From NCBI RefSeq assembly GCF_002734285.1, contig NZ_NSEA01000001.1:62001-126000 (forward strand): a DNA stretch of 64,000 nt. Reading direction: 5' to 3'. The DNA comes from Fredinandcohnia onubensis. GTDB lineage: Bacteria; Bacillota; Bacilli; Bacillales; Bacillaceae_L. The translations under genes and the position numbers were made by a program. Under the pieces are notes generated by a model. The model saw only the letters and a program-made list of their open reading frames with translations. It ran no database searches and was not told the origin of the DNA. Below, piece after piece: positions 35,045 to 43,855 of this stretch (the first letter of the stretch is position 1; the number at the start of each line of letters is the position of its first letter).

Positions 35045-36388
35045 ATGTCATCGAGAGATTCATTTAGCAATGTAATTGCAGTCGGGTTTATGTTGTTTGC
35101 ATTATTCTTTGGAGCAGGGAATTTAATCTTCCCGGTACAATTAGGTCAGTTAGCTGGAGACAATGTCTTTACAGCGAATCTTGGTTTCATCATTACAGGA
35201 GTAGGGTTACCTGTTCTTTGTATACTAGCATTAGCATTCTCAGGTAAAAGTGATTTGGAGTCTTTAGCGGGACGAGTTAATCCTATATATGGTATTTTCT
35301 TTACTGTTGCATTATATTTAACAATCGGTCCTTTTTTTGCAATTCCAAGAACGAATACAGTTGCTTATGAAATTGGGATCGTTCCATTCTTAGAAAATCA
35401 AACGAGCTATCTTCCGTTATTTCTATTTACAATTGTGTTCTTTGGGGTAACATTATTCTTTTCTTTAAAGTCTAGTAAGATTGTTGATATTGTTGGGAAA
35501 ATGTTAACACCGATACTATTAATCGTAATTGCTATTCTTATTATAGCGGCATTCGTGAATCCGATTGGTGCGATTCAAGAGCCAACAGAAACCTATATGT
35601 CAAATAGCTTCTTTAAAGGTTTCCAAGAAGGTTATAACACAATGGATGCACTTGCAGCGTTTGTATTTGGTATTATCATTATCAACATCATGAAGCAACG
35701 TGGAGCAACTTCAAAAAAAGAAATCATGATTTCAACAGGTAAAGTTGCATTAGTAGCAGGGGTTTTACTAGCAGTTATCTATTCTTCACTTGCATTCTTA
35801 GGTGCAACAAGTGTTGAAGGGCTTGGATTCTTAGATAATGGTGGATCAATACTATCTGCTGCTTCTCTACACTTCTTTGGTTGGTATGGTAAAGTTATTC
35901 TTGCAGTGATTGTTATCGCAGCATGTTTAACAACAAGTATTGGACTTATTACATCTTGTGCGTCTTATTTCACAAAATTAATTCCAGCTCTTTCTTATAA
36001 GAAGTGGGCCGTTATCTTTACATTATTTAGTGCTGTGATTTCAAATTTCGGTTTAAATACAATTATCAGTTTTTCTATACCAGTTTTAGTTGCTCTATAT
36101 CCATTAGCAATTTGCTTGATGGCATTGACATTCTTACACCCACTATTCAAGGGACGTAAGGAAGTATACCAAGTCAGTATTTTAGTTACATTGATCCTAA
36201 GTGTTAATGATGGATTAAATGCAGCAGGTGTAAAAATTGCTGCTTTAAATGACTTTTTAGCATCAGTTCTTCCATTATACTCAGTAGGATTGGGCTGGAT
36301 TGTACCAGCAATAGTCGGTGGTGTAATTGGCTATTTAATTAGTATCATTAAACATGGTGCTCTTAACCCGGAGCCAATTAAAGAATAA
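35045..36388 (+). CDS. brnQ: Branched-chain amino acid carrier BrnQ
   Basis: BrnQ (LIVCS family) imports leucine, isoleucine and valine with Na+ or H+. The 447-aa protein has about 12 membrane segments and the N-terminal signature FMLFALFFGAGNLIFPVQLGQ. IGPFFAIPRTNTVAYEIG follows in the third segment region. TTTAGGAGGAATAG precedes the ATG. It is monocistronic between a CodY-like promoter and a terminator. Confidence 0.95.
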   Translation: MSSRDSFSNVIAVGFMLFALFFGAGNLIFPVQLGQLAGDNVFTANLGFIITGVGLPVLCILALAFSGKSDLESLAGRVNPIYGIFFTVALYLTIGPFFAIPRTNTVAYEIGIVPFLENQTSYLPLFLFTIVFFGVTLFFSLKSSKIVDIVGKMLTPILLIVIAILIIAAFVNPIGAIQEPTETYMSNSFFKGFQEGYNTMDALAAFVFGIIIINIMKQRGATSKKEIMISTGKVALVAGVLLAVIYSSLAFLGATSVEGLGFLDNGGSILSAASLHFFGWYGKVILAVIVIAACLTTSIGLITSCASYFTKLIPALSYKKWAVIFTLFSAVISNFGLNTIISFSIPVLVALYPLAICLMALTFLHPLFKGRKEVYQVSILVTLILSVNDGLNAAGVKIAALNDFLASVLPLYSVGLGWIVPAIVGGVIGYLISIIKHGALNPEPIKE

Positions 36389-36392
36389 CAGG

Positions 36393-36434
36393 AAAGGCTA
36401 CTTATAACATAAAGTTGTAAGTAGCCTTTTTTAT
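36393..36434 (+). terminator. Terminator of brnQ
   Basis: AAAGGCTACTTA pairs with TAAGTAGCCTTTTTT over a short loop. Confidence 0.85.
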
Positions 36435-36471
36435 GTAAGTAGCTTAGCTTTGTGTTAAATATATATCTTGT

Positions 36472-36560
36472 TATAATAGAAAGTAGGATTGTTACTGGTA
36501 AAGCAGGCAAAACCTAAGTAAGGTGTTTCTGTTTTAGGGGACAGTTTATTTAGGTTTTTT
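36472..36560 (+). promoter_or_regulatory. LicT-type RAT/terminator leader
   Basis: After a TATAAT at 36472-36477 comes a ribonucleic antiterminator element, GGATTGTTACTGGTAAAGCA onward (36486-36518), nearly identical to the LicT/SacY-class RAT. Its 3' end (AAACCTAA, 36510-36517) also pairs with TTTAGGTTT (36549-36557) to form the overlapping terminator. LicT, encoded two genes downstream, should bind and allow read-through. Confidence 0.88.
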
Positions 36561-36586
36561 CATTTTATACGAAAGAGGGATTTGGG

Positions 36587-37453
36587 ATGAAATTGATTGC
36601 TTCAGATTTAGATGGGACTCTATTAAACGATAATCATAAAGTAAGTGAGGCAAATGTACGCGCGATTCAAAAGGCAATGGATAAAGGGGTAAAGTTTGTT
36701 GTTGTAACAGGAAGGTCTTATGATGCTGCTAACATGCCTCTTGAAGAAGTAGGGATTACTTGCCCAATTATTACCTTGAACGGCGCTAGTTCTTTTGATA
36801 TAAACGGGAACGTTTTGCGTGATATTCCAATGAATAAATCGGTTTGTAAAAAAGTATACACAGCATGCCATAATGGTGAAATGTATACGGAGTTCTTTAC
36901 CAACAAGGGCTTGTTTTCTTTTGGAAGAGAGAGGTTTATTGAACGGATGACTAGATGGTGGAAAACAGTCAATCCAAATTTTACAGATGAAGAAATTAAT
37001 CAAAAAATTGAAATGCGTTTCCAAAATGAGAGTGTTCAGTTTATTGAAGGTTATGAACAATTAGAGGCCATCGATGATCTGAAAATTTATAAACTTTTAA
37101 GCTTTGCGGACGATGAGGAAAGACATCAGCAGGTGTATAATGAGCTAAAAGACGAGACCGGAGTGGTAATCACTTCTTCTGGTTACTTAAATCTGGAGTT
37201 TAACCATCCAGAAGCTATTAAGGGCTTAGCCCTTGCAGATTTAGCAAAAAGCATGGGGATTGAAATGAAGGATGTCATGTCAATGGGAGATAACCTAAAC
37301 GATAAAAGTATGCTCGAAATGGCAGGTCGTGGTGTTGCCATGGGGAATGCCGATAAAGAAATAGTAGACATCTGTAAATTTCATACAAAAACAAATGAAG
37401 AAGATGGGGTAGCTTTCGCAATAGAAGAGATGCTAAAAGAGTATTATTATTAA
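36587..37453 (+). CDS. Cof-type HAD-IIB sugar-phosphatase-like protein
   Basis: A 288-aa HAD hydrolase: nucleophile motif LIASDLDGTLLND at the N terminus, VVTGRS (motif II), a type IIB cap of about 100 residues, NHPEAIKGLAL with the motif III lysine, and MGDNLNDKSMLE (motif IV). Family members dephosphorylate sugar phosphates or flavin/pyridoxal phosphates. As the first gene behind a LicT-controlled terminator it may act on a phosphorylated beta-glucoside or its breakdown product. That is inference. Confidence 0.88.
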   Translation: MKLIASDLDGTLLNDNHKVSEANVRAIQKAMDKGVKFVVVTGRSYDAANMPLEEVGITCPIITLNGASSFDINGNVLRDIPMNKSVCKKVYTACHNGEMYTEFFTNKGLFSFGRERFIERMTRWWKTVNPNFTDEEINQKIEMRFQNESVQFIEGYEQLEAIDDLKIYKLLSFADDEERHQQVYNELKDETGVVITSSGYLNLEFNHPEAIKGLALADLAKSMGIEMKDVMSMGDNLNDKSMLEMAGRGVAMGNADKEIVDICKFHTKTNEEDGVAFAIEEMLKEYYY

Positions 37454-37500
37454 AATTTACAGGCATATGTAGGGAATCTATTTGGGCACGGGGTGGATGC

Positions 37501-38349
37501 ATGAAAATCGAAAAGGTTTTAAATAACAATGTTGTGATGTGTAGAAATGAACTGGATCAAGAAATAGTGGTCATGGGCAAGGGCTTAGCTTTTCAACGAA
37601 AGTCTGGAGATACTATTGATGCTTCTAAAATTGAGAAAACATTCATCTTACAAAAGCATGGGATTACCGAAAAGCTTGCCAAGTTACTTGAAGATACATC
37701 AGAGCTGTATTTAAGCATTTCCTCCAAAATATTAGAATATGCAAAAACTCAGTTACCTCATAAACTAGATGATTACCTATATGTTGCTTTAACAGATCAC
37801 CTTAGTTTTGCCATTAGTAGGTATAAACAGGGTATTCAATTGAAGAATGCCCTACTATGGGAAATTCGAAAATATTATAGACCAGAATTCCAGGTTGCAT
37901 TAATAGCATTGGAAATTATTGAGAAAGAGACGGGTATCAGGCTTGATGAAGACGAGGCTGCGTCAATTGCTCTACATTTGGTGAATGGGCAACTCGAAGG
38001 AGAAAATATGGGAGCAGCCGTTCAGATTGCACAGATGGTAAATGATATACTAAACATAGTGAAAGATCACTTTGATATGGAGCTTGATGAGACTTCAGTG
38101 AACTATGAACGATTTGTAACCCATCTTCGCTTCTTTGGAATGAGGTATATGCGCAAGGAAAGATTATCTGATTCCATTGAAGATTTTTTCCATAAGCAGA
38201 TCAAACTTAAATATTCAGAAGCTTATAAATGTACGAAGAAGGTTTCGAAGTTTTTAAAGACAGAGTTTGGTTGGAAGATTTCCAAGGAAGAAGAAGTTTA
38301 TTTGACCGTGCATATTCATCGAGTCACAAATCGACATAAAAATCTGTGA
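37501..38349 (+). CDS. licT: BglG/LicT family transcriptional antiterminator
   Basis: A 282-aa protein: RNA-binding CAT domain at 1-56 (MKIEKVLNNNVVMC, VMGKGLAFQRKSGD, KIEKTF), PRD1 about 60-165 and PRD2 about 170-282. The phosphorylatable histidines H100, H159, H208 and the H271/H273 pair are all present, so regulation by PTS components and HPr is expected. It lies downstream of the RAT at 36486, implying autoregulation. Unusually, no PTS permease or phospho-beta-glucosidase gene accompanies it here. Confidence 0.92.
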   Translation: MKIEKVLNNNVVMCRNELDQEIVVMGKGLAFQRKSGDTIDASKIEKTFILQKHGITEKLAKLLEDTSELYLSISSKILEYAKTQLPHKLDDYLYVALTDHLSFAISRYKQGIQLKNALLWEIRKYYRPEFQVALIALEIIEKETGIRLDEDEAASIALHLVNGQLEGENMGAAVQIAQMVNDILNIVKDHFDMELDETSVNYERFVTHLRFFGMRYMRKERLSDSIEDFFHKQIKLKYSEAYKCTKKVSKFLKTEFGWKISKEEEVYLTVHIHRVTNRHKNL

Positions 38350-38419
38350 TCATGTAGGTTGGAAGAGAACTGCAACCGCATGAAACGCGAAAAAGTAAAT
38401 TTATGAAAGGGGTTCAACA

Positions 38420-39469
38420 ATGGGCAAGTTTACCGGATATGTTGGTACTTATACAAAAGGGGACAGCAAAGGAGTCTATACGTTTACTTTAGATACAGAC
38501 GAGCAAAAAATAGAGGATGTAAAGCTTGCAGCAACTTTAGGAAATCCTACATATGTAACAGTGAGCCAGGATAATCGTTTTCTTTACTCGGTTATAAAAG
38601 ATGGAGAATCGGGTGGAGTTGCGGCTTACTCTATCGATAGCCAAACAGGCGATTTAAAGCCAGTAAACAATTATGTTTCAGAAGGGGCATCACCTTGTCA
38701 TGTCAGTGTAAATCAGGCAAATAACCAAGTTTTAACGGCTAACTATCATAAAGGCACAATTGAGCTGTATTCAGTTAACAGTCAAACGGGACGAATTGAA
38801 TCTTCCCAATCGGTTGCTGCACATCAAGGTAAGGGGCCACATGAAAGACAAGAAAAGCCTCATACCCATTTTTCAGGATTTACTCCAGATGAAAGATATG
38901 TGGTGGCGGTTGATTTAGGCATTGATAAGCTCATCACATATGCAGTAGAGAATGGATCATTACAAGAAGTAAGTAGTTTATCGGTTCGGCCAGGAAGCGG
39001 GCCAAGACATATTGCTTTCCATCCTAATGGGAAACATGCATATCTGATGACAGAAATAAGCAATGAAGTGGTTGCTTTAGCCTATGACAGTAGCAATGGA
39101 AGCTTTACGGAACTTCAATATACTTCAACCATTCCTGAGGACTTTACTGAAAACAGTCAAGGTAGCGCTATACATATTTCAAAAGATGGGAAGTTCGTAT
39201 ATGCGGCTAACCGTGGACACAACAGTATTGCTGTTTTCCAAGTGAATGAGGCAACAGGGGAGTTAACATTAGTAGAAATGGCTTCGTCAAAAGGGGATTG
39301 GCCGCGTGACTTTGTATTTGATCCAACAGAAAAATTCATCGTGGGCTCCAACCAGGAATCAAGTAACCTTGTGTTATATGCGAGGGACGAACAAACGGGA
39401 AAATTAACACTAATTGATTCAGATATCACTGTACCATACCCAGTCTGCGTGAAGTTCTTACATACTTAA
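38420..39469 (+). CDS. Lactonase family protein (6-phosphogluconolactonase-type beta-propeller)
   Basis: A 349-aa seven-bladed beta-propeller of the YkgB/Pgl-type family: GYVGTYTKGDSKGVYTFTLD at the start, then repeated blades with DNRFLYSV, SPCHVSVNQANNQVLTANY, GPRHIAFHPNGKHAYLM and WPRDFVFDPTEKFIVGSNQ. Such enzymes hydrolyse 6-phosphogluconolactone or related sugar lactones. AAAGGGG precedes the ATG. It is 70 bp after licT on the same strand and probably belongs to the RAT-controlled unit. Confidence 0.85.
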   Translation: MGKFTGYVGTYTKGDSKGVYTFTLDTDEQKIEDVKLAATLGNPTYVTVSQDNRFLYSVIKDGESGGVAAYSIDSQTGDLKPVNNYVSEGASPCHVSVNQANNQVLTANYHKGTIELYSVNSQTGRIESSQSVAAHQGKGPHERQEKPHTHFSGFTPDERYVVAVDLGIDKLITYAVENGSLQEVSSLSVRPGSGPRHIAFHPNGKHAYLMTEISNEVVALAYDSSNGSFTELQYTSTIPEDFTENSQGSAIHISKDGKFVYAANRGHNSIAVFQVNEATGELTLVEMASSKGDWPRDFVFDPTEKFIVGSNQESSNLVLYARDEQTGKLTLIDSDITVPYPVCVKFLHT

Positions 39470-39479
39470 ATATAGAGGA

Positions 39480-39513
39480 GGGCCTGGAAAATATACCAGG
39501 TTCCTTTTTTTTG
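39480..39513 (+). terminator. Terminator after the lactonase
   Basis: GGCCTGG and CCAGGTTCC form the hairpin, followed by TTTTTTTT. Confidence 0.75.
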
Positions 39514-39531
39514 AATTTCGGGTCTATTCTA

Positions 39532-39605
39532 TGTAAGCGTTTTAGTATAAAATGATTATAATAGAATAATAGTTTATATCATTCCGGTAAAAGTAAACGC
39601 TTACG
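39532..39605. promoter_or_regulatory. Pair of inverted cre-like sites before the GntR gene
   Basis: TGTAAGCGTTTTAG (39532-39545) and AGTAAACGCTTACG (39592-39605) carry the perfect inverted arms GTAAGCGTTT and AAACGCTTAC with centres 60 bp apart. Both resemble cre. CcpA looping or autoregulation by the GntR protein are alternatives. Confidence 0.5.
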
Positions 39606-39635
39606 AGTGATATTTGTTAAAGGGAGTTTTGGGCT

Positions 39636-40343
39636 ATGAAATATAATCAAGTTAGACGAAGTGATGGCGGTACAAGAAGAGAATATGTCTACTCCTATCT
39701 AAATGAAAAAATTATAGATTTTTCTTTATGTCCGGGTTCTCCGATTTCAGAAAGTGAGATTGGGACTCAACTAAGTGTTAGCAGAACACCGATAAGAGAA
39801 GCTCTAATGCAGCTTGCAAAAGAAGGATTAATAGATATAAAGCCACAGATTGGGACATTTGTATCTTTAATCGATCCGAAACATATTGAGGAATCGAGAT
39901 TTATGAGGAAAGCTGTAGAGCTTGCTGTGATTCGTGAAGCAACGGAAAAACTAACTCCTGACTCATTATATAAATTAGAAAAATGCTTAACCATGCAGGA
40001 AATTGCCTTACGGGAAGAAAATGAAAAGGACTTTTTAGCTTATGATGATGAATTTCATGAACTCATTTATAAAGGGTTAGGGATGGACCGTATTTGGAAA
40101 GGAATCGACCAAATGAACGGGCAGTATAAGAGGGTTCGGATGCTTCGACTTATCACAACCAAGGCTGCGGATTGGGAGACTGTTTTGGATGAACATAGAG
40201 CTATTTTTAATGCACTTAAATGTAAGGATGTTGTTGCGGCAGAGGAGGTTGTAAATGAGCATATCACAAAAGGTATTGCTCATTTGTATGAATTTAAGAA
40301 GGAACAACCTGAATATTTTAAGAAAGAAAGTATCTTAATTTAG
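39636..40343 (+). CDS. GntR family regulator (FadR/FCD subfamily)
   Basis: A 235-aa protein: winged helix at about 15-80 with the GntR signature GSPISESEIGTQLSVSRTPIREALMQLAKEGLI, then a helical FCD ligand domain (about 90-225) of the type that binds sugar acids or organic acids through a metal site (DDEFHELIY, EHRAIFNAL, NEHI). AAAGGGAG precedes the ATG. It lies alone, flanked by two terminators; targets unknown. Confidence 0.9.
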   Translation: MKYNQVRRSDGGTRREYVYSYLNEKIIDFSLCPGSPISESEIGTQLSVSRTPIREALMQLAKEGLIDIKPQIGTFVSLIDPKHIEESRFMRKAVELAVIREATEKLTPDSLYKLEKCLTMQEIALREENEKDFLAYDDEFHELIYKGLGMDRIWKGIDQMNGQYKRVRMLRLITTKAADWETVLDEHRAIFNALKCKDVVAAEEVVNEHITKGIAHLYEFKKEQPEYFKKESILI

Positions 40344-40439
40344 TTCCATTTCCTCGTGATTTTGGAATGGGATTAAATAAACAAAAATAGAATAATTTAG
40401 CTAAAAACCCACTCATCCCTAAGGTAGAGTGGGTTTGTC

Positions 40440-41432
40440 TTAATCCATTTCCTTTCGAAGTTCTTCCATTTTACGGATTATCAAGGGATAAAAATATTTC
40501 GTGGCGCTTGTTGTGGAGTTGCCGCCGAAAAATCCAGTTCCTGGACAGGTTTTCACATTATAGTCAGGCCCTTTATCCAGCACTCTTTCGCCGTTTCGCA
40601 AATCCCACCAATGATGGTAGGTAATACTGTCAATGGAAGGAGTTAATCCAAATTTAAGGCTGAGAGCGGCATTGACATAGATGATTGTGTCGCTTTGTTC
40701 TTTCGTCATCACATCATGACCAATATCAAAATTTCCAAGGTGTTCAATTGCGATACCGACAGAGTTAGCCTTACTACCAATTGTGCCTTCTGGGACAATA
40801 TGTAATGGCCTTGAGACAGCAACCTTCCCATCTGGAAAAGTCGTAATATTTTGGGCGATATGCTTCCAGCCCATCTGATTCTTATGATAATTTTCCATAC
40901 CGGTTAAAAGCCCAAAATGGTTGGAGCCGTTAAACCGACTATAGTCTGGGACCCATGTATGATGCTGCTGGATAAGGCTTATTTTTCGTTTAATCTTCTG
41001 ATTGAAGAGCCAATCTTTAAATTCTTCTTTTGTCATTAAAATGTGTTCCCCTTGCATATTCAACCTTCTCGGTGCAATTTTGAGAATCTGTCCTGGAACG
41101 ACTTTTTCGGTTGAAAGCTTGTTTGTCGTTTTAATCTGCTCAGGGGATGTGTGAAATTTGGAAGAAATCTTCTGCAAGGTATCGCCAGCTACAACCTCAT
41201 AGGAAATCGGAACCCATAGCTTCTGTCCGACAACAAATAAATCTGATTGAATCCCATTGGTGATTTTTAATTCCTCCACAGAGGTTTCAAACTTTTTTGC
41301 AATCCCAGTTAATGTATCCCCTGCTTGGACGACATACATATTTTCAGTGCTATTTGCTCCTACATCCGTAGGGAGGAAAGCGATAAAGGTAAAGAAAAAA
41401 ACTCCAATTACAAATACTATCCTTTTTATCAT
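40440..41432 (-). CDS. Secreted LysM-amidase (N-acetylmuramoyl-L-alanine amidase, PGRP/amidase_2 type)
   Basis: A 330-aa exported protein. A signal peptide (about 1-26, ending DVGA) is followed by two LysM repeats (YVVQAGDTLTGIAKKFETSVEELKITNGI and YEVVAGDTLQKISSKFHTSPEQIKTTNKL). A PGRP-like amidase domain from about 150 has QQHHTWVPDYSRFNG, ITYHHWWDLR and TCPGTGFFGG as zinc-ligand regions. It should bind peptidoglycan and cleave the stem peptide from muramic acid. Confidence 0.85.
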   Translation of the reverse strand: MIKRIVFVIGVFFFTFIAFLPTDVGANSTENMYVVQAGDTLTGIAKKFETSVEELKITNGIQSDLFVVGQKLWVPISYEVVAGDTLQKISSKFHTSPEQIKTTNKLSTEKVVPGQILKIAPRRLNMQGEHILMTKEEFKDWLFNQKIKRKISLIQQHHTWVPDYSRFNGSNHFGLLTGMENYHKNQMGWKHIAQNITTFPDGKVAVSRPLHIVPEGTIGSKANSVGIAIEHLGNFDIGHDVMTKEQSDTIIYVNAALSLKFGLTPSIDSITYHHWWDLRNGERVLDKGPDYNVKTCPGTGFFGGNSTTSATKYFYPLIIRKMEELRKEMD

Positions 41433-41628
41433 GGCTCGTTCCTTTCATAACATGTTAGTATTAGTTTGTAAAAGAAATCTAATATTATGCTTTTTAGGTA
41501 TTTAGTGTAGGTTCTTTTCAATTTTTAGAGGAAATTAGTGACAGAAAGCGAAGTAGTACTACGAAGTATATAGTATAAATCCGTCTTCACTTAGGAAGAA
41601 GGCAGCGGGCGGCAAGGAGGAAAAAGTC

Positions 41629-42585
41629 ATGCTAGAGTTTGAACCATACATAGATCAATTTGCAAGAATAAAAGTAATAGGTGTTGGCGGTGGTGGAAAT
41701 AATGCCGTGAATCGAATGATTGAAGCAGGGGTAGAAGGCGTTGAATTCATAGCAGTAAATACAGATGGACAAGCACTTAATCAATCAAAAGCAGAAATCA
41801 CCATTCAAATTGGAGCATCTTTAACGCGGGGACTTGGTGCAGGTGCCAATCCCGAAATAGGAATGAGAGCCGTTGAAGAAAGCAAGAAAGAGATTGAGGA
41901 TGCTTTAAGAGGAGCGGACATGGTCTTTGTCACCGCTGGAATGGGCGGTGGTACTGGTACTGGGGCTGCTCCGGAAATTGCAAGAATCGCTAAGAAGCTA
42001 GGCTCATTAACAATAGGGGTCGTAACAAGACCGTTCCGATTTGAAGGCCGTAAGCGTGCTGTTAATGCAGATGCAGGAATTGATGCAATGAAGGAAGCGG
42101 TTGACACCTTAATTATCATTCCAAATGAGAAATTATTGGAGATTGTCGATAAGCGTACACCGATGATTGAAGCCTTCCGCGAAGCAGACAATGTTCTACT
42201 TCGAGGGGTACAAGGGATTTCTGATTTAATAGCGGTACCAGGATTAATTAATCTGGATTTTGCTGATGTAAAAACAGTCATGTCACACAGAGGAACAGCT
42301 TTGATGGGAATCGGTATGGCAAAAGGGGACGGTCGTGCAGTTGAAGCCGCTAATAAAGCAATCAATAGTCCACTTCTTGAAACTTCTATCAGCGGAGCAC
42401 GCGGTGTCATTTTAAATATTACAGGCGGAAGAAACTTAAGTCTATTTGAAATACAAGAAGCTGCCGACGTAATTTCATCAGCAACACATGAAGATTTAAA
42501 CATGATCTTTGGATCAGTCATTAATGACAATTTAAAAGATGAAATTATTGTAACGGTAATTGCGACAGGATTTACTGAAAATTAA
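41629..42585 (+). CDS. FtsZ paralog lacking the C-terminal linker and peptide
   Basis: A 318-aa FtsZ-fold GTPase. The tubulin signature GGGTGTG is at 106-112 and the T7 loop NLDFADV carries D210 and D213. The GTP-binding [13 protein letters not shown] lies at 18-30, so polymerisation and hydrolysis should be intact. The chain stops at ATGFTEN, where division FtsZ would continue for another 60-70 residues with a flexible linker and the conserved peptide that binds FtsA, SepF and ZapA. No ftsA neighbours it. A terminator follows the stop codon, so the truncation is not a sequencing break. The ribosome site is AAGGAGG. Confidence 0.9.
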   Translation: MLEFEPYIDQFARIKVIGVGGGGNNAVNRMIEAGVEGVEFIAVNTDGQALNQSKAEITIQIGASLTRGLGAGANPEIGMRAVEESKKEIEDALRGADMVFVTAGMGGGTGTGAAPEIARIAKKLGSLTIGVVTRPFRFEGRKRAVNADAGIDAMKEAVDTLIIIPNEKLLEIVDKRTPMIEAFREADNVLLRGVQGISDLIAVPGLINLDFADVKTVMSHRGTALMGIGMAKGDGRAVEAANKAINSPLLETSISGARGVILNITGGRNLSLFEIQEAADVISSATHEDLNMIFGSVINDNLKDEIIVTVIATGFTEN

Positions 42586-42588
42586 AGA

Positions 42589-42620
42589 GAAGAGGCACCC
42601 CTTTTGGAGGTGCCTCTTTC
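42589..42620. terminator. Bidirectional terminator between the ftsZ paralog and the aldo/keto reductase
   Basis: AGAGGCACC and GGTGCCTCT form the stem with A/T tracts both sides. Confidence 0.85.
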
Positions 42621-42624
42621 CCTT

Positions 42625-43542
42625 TTACGGAAGTAGATAACCAGCAGCTTGAAAAATACTGTACCAATCTTCACGGGATAACTGAACTTCACTTGCTTTC
42701 ACGGAATCCTTTAATCGCTCTATATTCATGGTCCCAATAACCGGCTGCATGTTAGCTGGATGACGCAATAGCCAAGCAATTGCAATGGTCGTATTAGATA
42801 CACCGTATTTTTCTGCAATTTCATCGATTTTTTGATTTAATTCTGGGCATTTTTCATTACCAAGAAAAGGTCCTTCAAAATAACCATATTGAAAAGGTGA
42901 CCATGGTTGAATGGTAATGTCATTCAATCGGCAAAAATCAAGGACATCTCCATCACGATTAATAGATTGATCAATTTGCATATTAGCTGTAACGCCACTT
43001 GCAATCATGTGGGCATTTGGGATGCTTAATTGCAGCTGATTTGCAACAATTGGCTGCTTCACATATTTTTTTAATAACTGTATTTGCATCGGCTTTTGGT
43101 TAGATACTCCAAAATGACGAACCTTCCCTGAGGATTCTAACACATTGAATGCTTCTGCAACCTCTTCAGGCTCAACGAGGGCATCTGGACGATGTAAAAG
43201 TAGAACATCAAGATAGTCCGTTTTAAGTCGTTTTAAGATTCCATCAACGGAATTAAGGATATGTTCTTTTGAAAAATCAAACATTCCTTTTCGAATGCCA
43301 CATTTGGATTGAAGAATAATTTTCTCTCTCACATCATCATTCATATGTATTGCATCTGCAAAAATTTCTTCACAAGTGCCACTACCGTAAATATCGGCAT
43401 GATCAAAAAAGTTTGCTCCGTTCTCTAATGCCGTTTGCACGAACGCTTCCGCCTCAGGCTTCTCCAATGAGTTGATTCTCATACACCCTACTGCCACAAC
43501 TGGAACCTCTAGTGAACTGGTGCCTAGTTTTATTTTTCGCAT
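42625..43542 (-). CDS. Aldo/keto reductase
   Basis: A 305-aa (beta/alpha)8-barrel NADPH-dependent oxidoreductase. The catalytic tetrad is visible in FFDHADIYGSG (Asp, Tyr), ILQSKCGI (Lys) and VLLLHRPD (His). GVSNQKPMQIQLL and the C-terminal cofactor segment PVIGTMNIERLKDSV complete the family signature. Close in type to YdhF-like reductases. Substrate unknown; monocistronic. Confidence 0.92.
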   Translation of the reverse strand: MRKIKLGTSSLEVPVVAVGCMRINSLEKPEAEAFVQTALENGANFFDHADIYGSGTCEEIFADAIHMNDDVREKIILQSKCGIRKGMFDFSKEHILNSVDGILKRLKTDYLDVLLLHRPDALVEPEEVAEAFNVLESSGKVRHFGVSNQKPMQIQLLKKYVKQPIVANQLQLSIPNAHMIASGVTANMQIDQSINRDGDVLDFCRLNDITIQPWSPFQYGYFEGPFLGNEKCPELNQKIDEIAEKYGVSNTTIAIAWLLRHPANMQPVIGTMNIERLKDSVKASEVQLSREDWYSIFQAAGYLLP

Positions 43543-43649
43543 TGTGTAAAACCTCCAAGTTATAATATAGGACTGTTATTACTGTTGCCTATTTCTAGTC
43601 TACATATTTCGCTTTTGATTGGAAAGTATAGAAAAAAGGAGGTTTTGTG

Positions 43650-43808
43650 ATGAAACGAATGAAACGTTTATTCATGCTGTTATTATTAGCATTTCCGATG
43701 TTTTTCTTAGTGGGTTGTGGGGATGACGAAAGACCAGAGGAAGGCGAGGACATCGAGGAGATCGAAGAGGAAGATGAAATCGGTGACGGCGAGATAGATG
43801 ATGAGTAG
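43650..43808 (+). CDS. Small acidic lipoprotein
   Basis: A 52-aa frame with AAAGGAGG upstream of its ATG. Residues 1-23 form a lipoprotein signal: basic MKRMKR, a hydrophobic core, and lipobox LVGC with C23. The remaining 29 residues are almost all acidic (20 Asp/Glu) with no lysine and one arginine, giving a highly charged surface tether. No family recognised. It is divergent from the aldo/keto reductase and ends before a terminator. Confidence 0.75.
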   Translation: MKRMKRLFMLLLLAFPMFFLVGCGDDERPEEGEDIEEIEEEDEIGDGEIDDE

Positions 43809-43814
43809 AATGTA

Positions 43815-43854
43815 AAAAGGAGCTCCCCCTTAACTGGGCGGAACTCCTTTTCTA
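43815..43854. terminator. Bidirectional terminator between the lipoprotein and doxX genes
   Basis: AAAAAGGAG and CTCCTTTT flank a loop containing further pairing. Both adjacent genes end here. Confidence 0.65.
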
Positions 43855-43855
43855 G

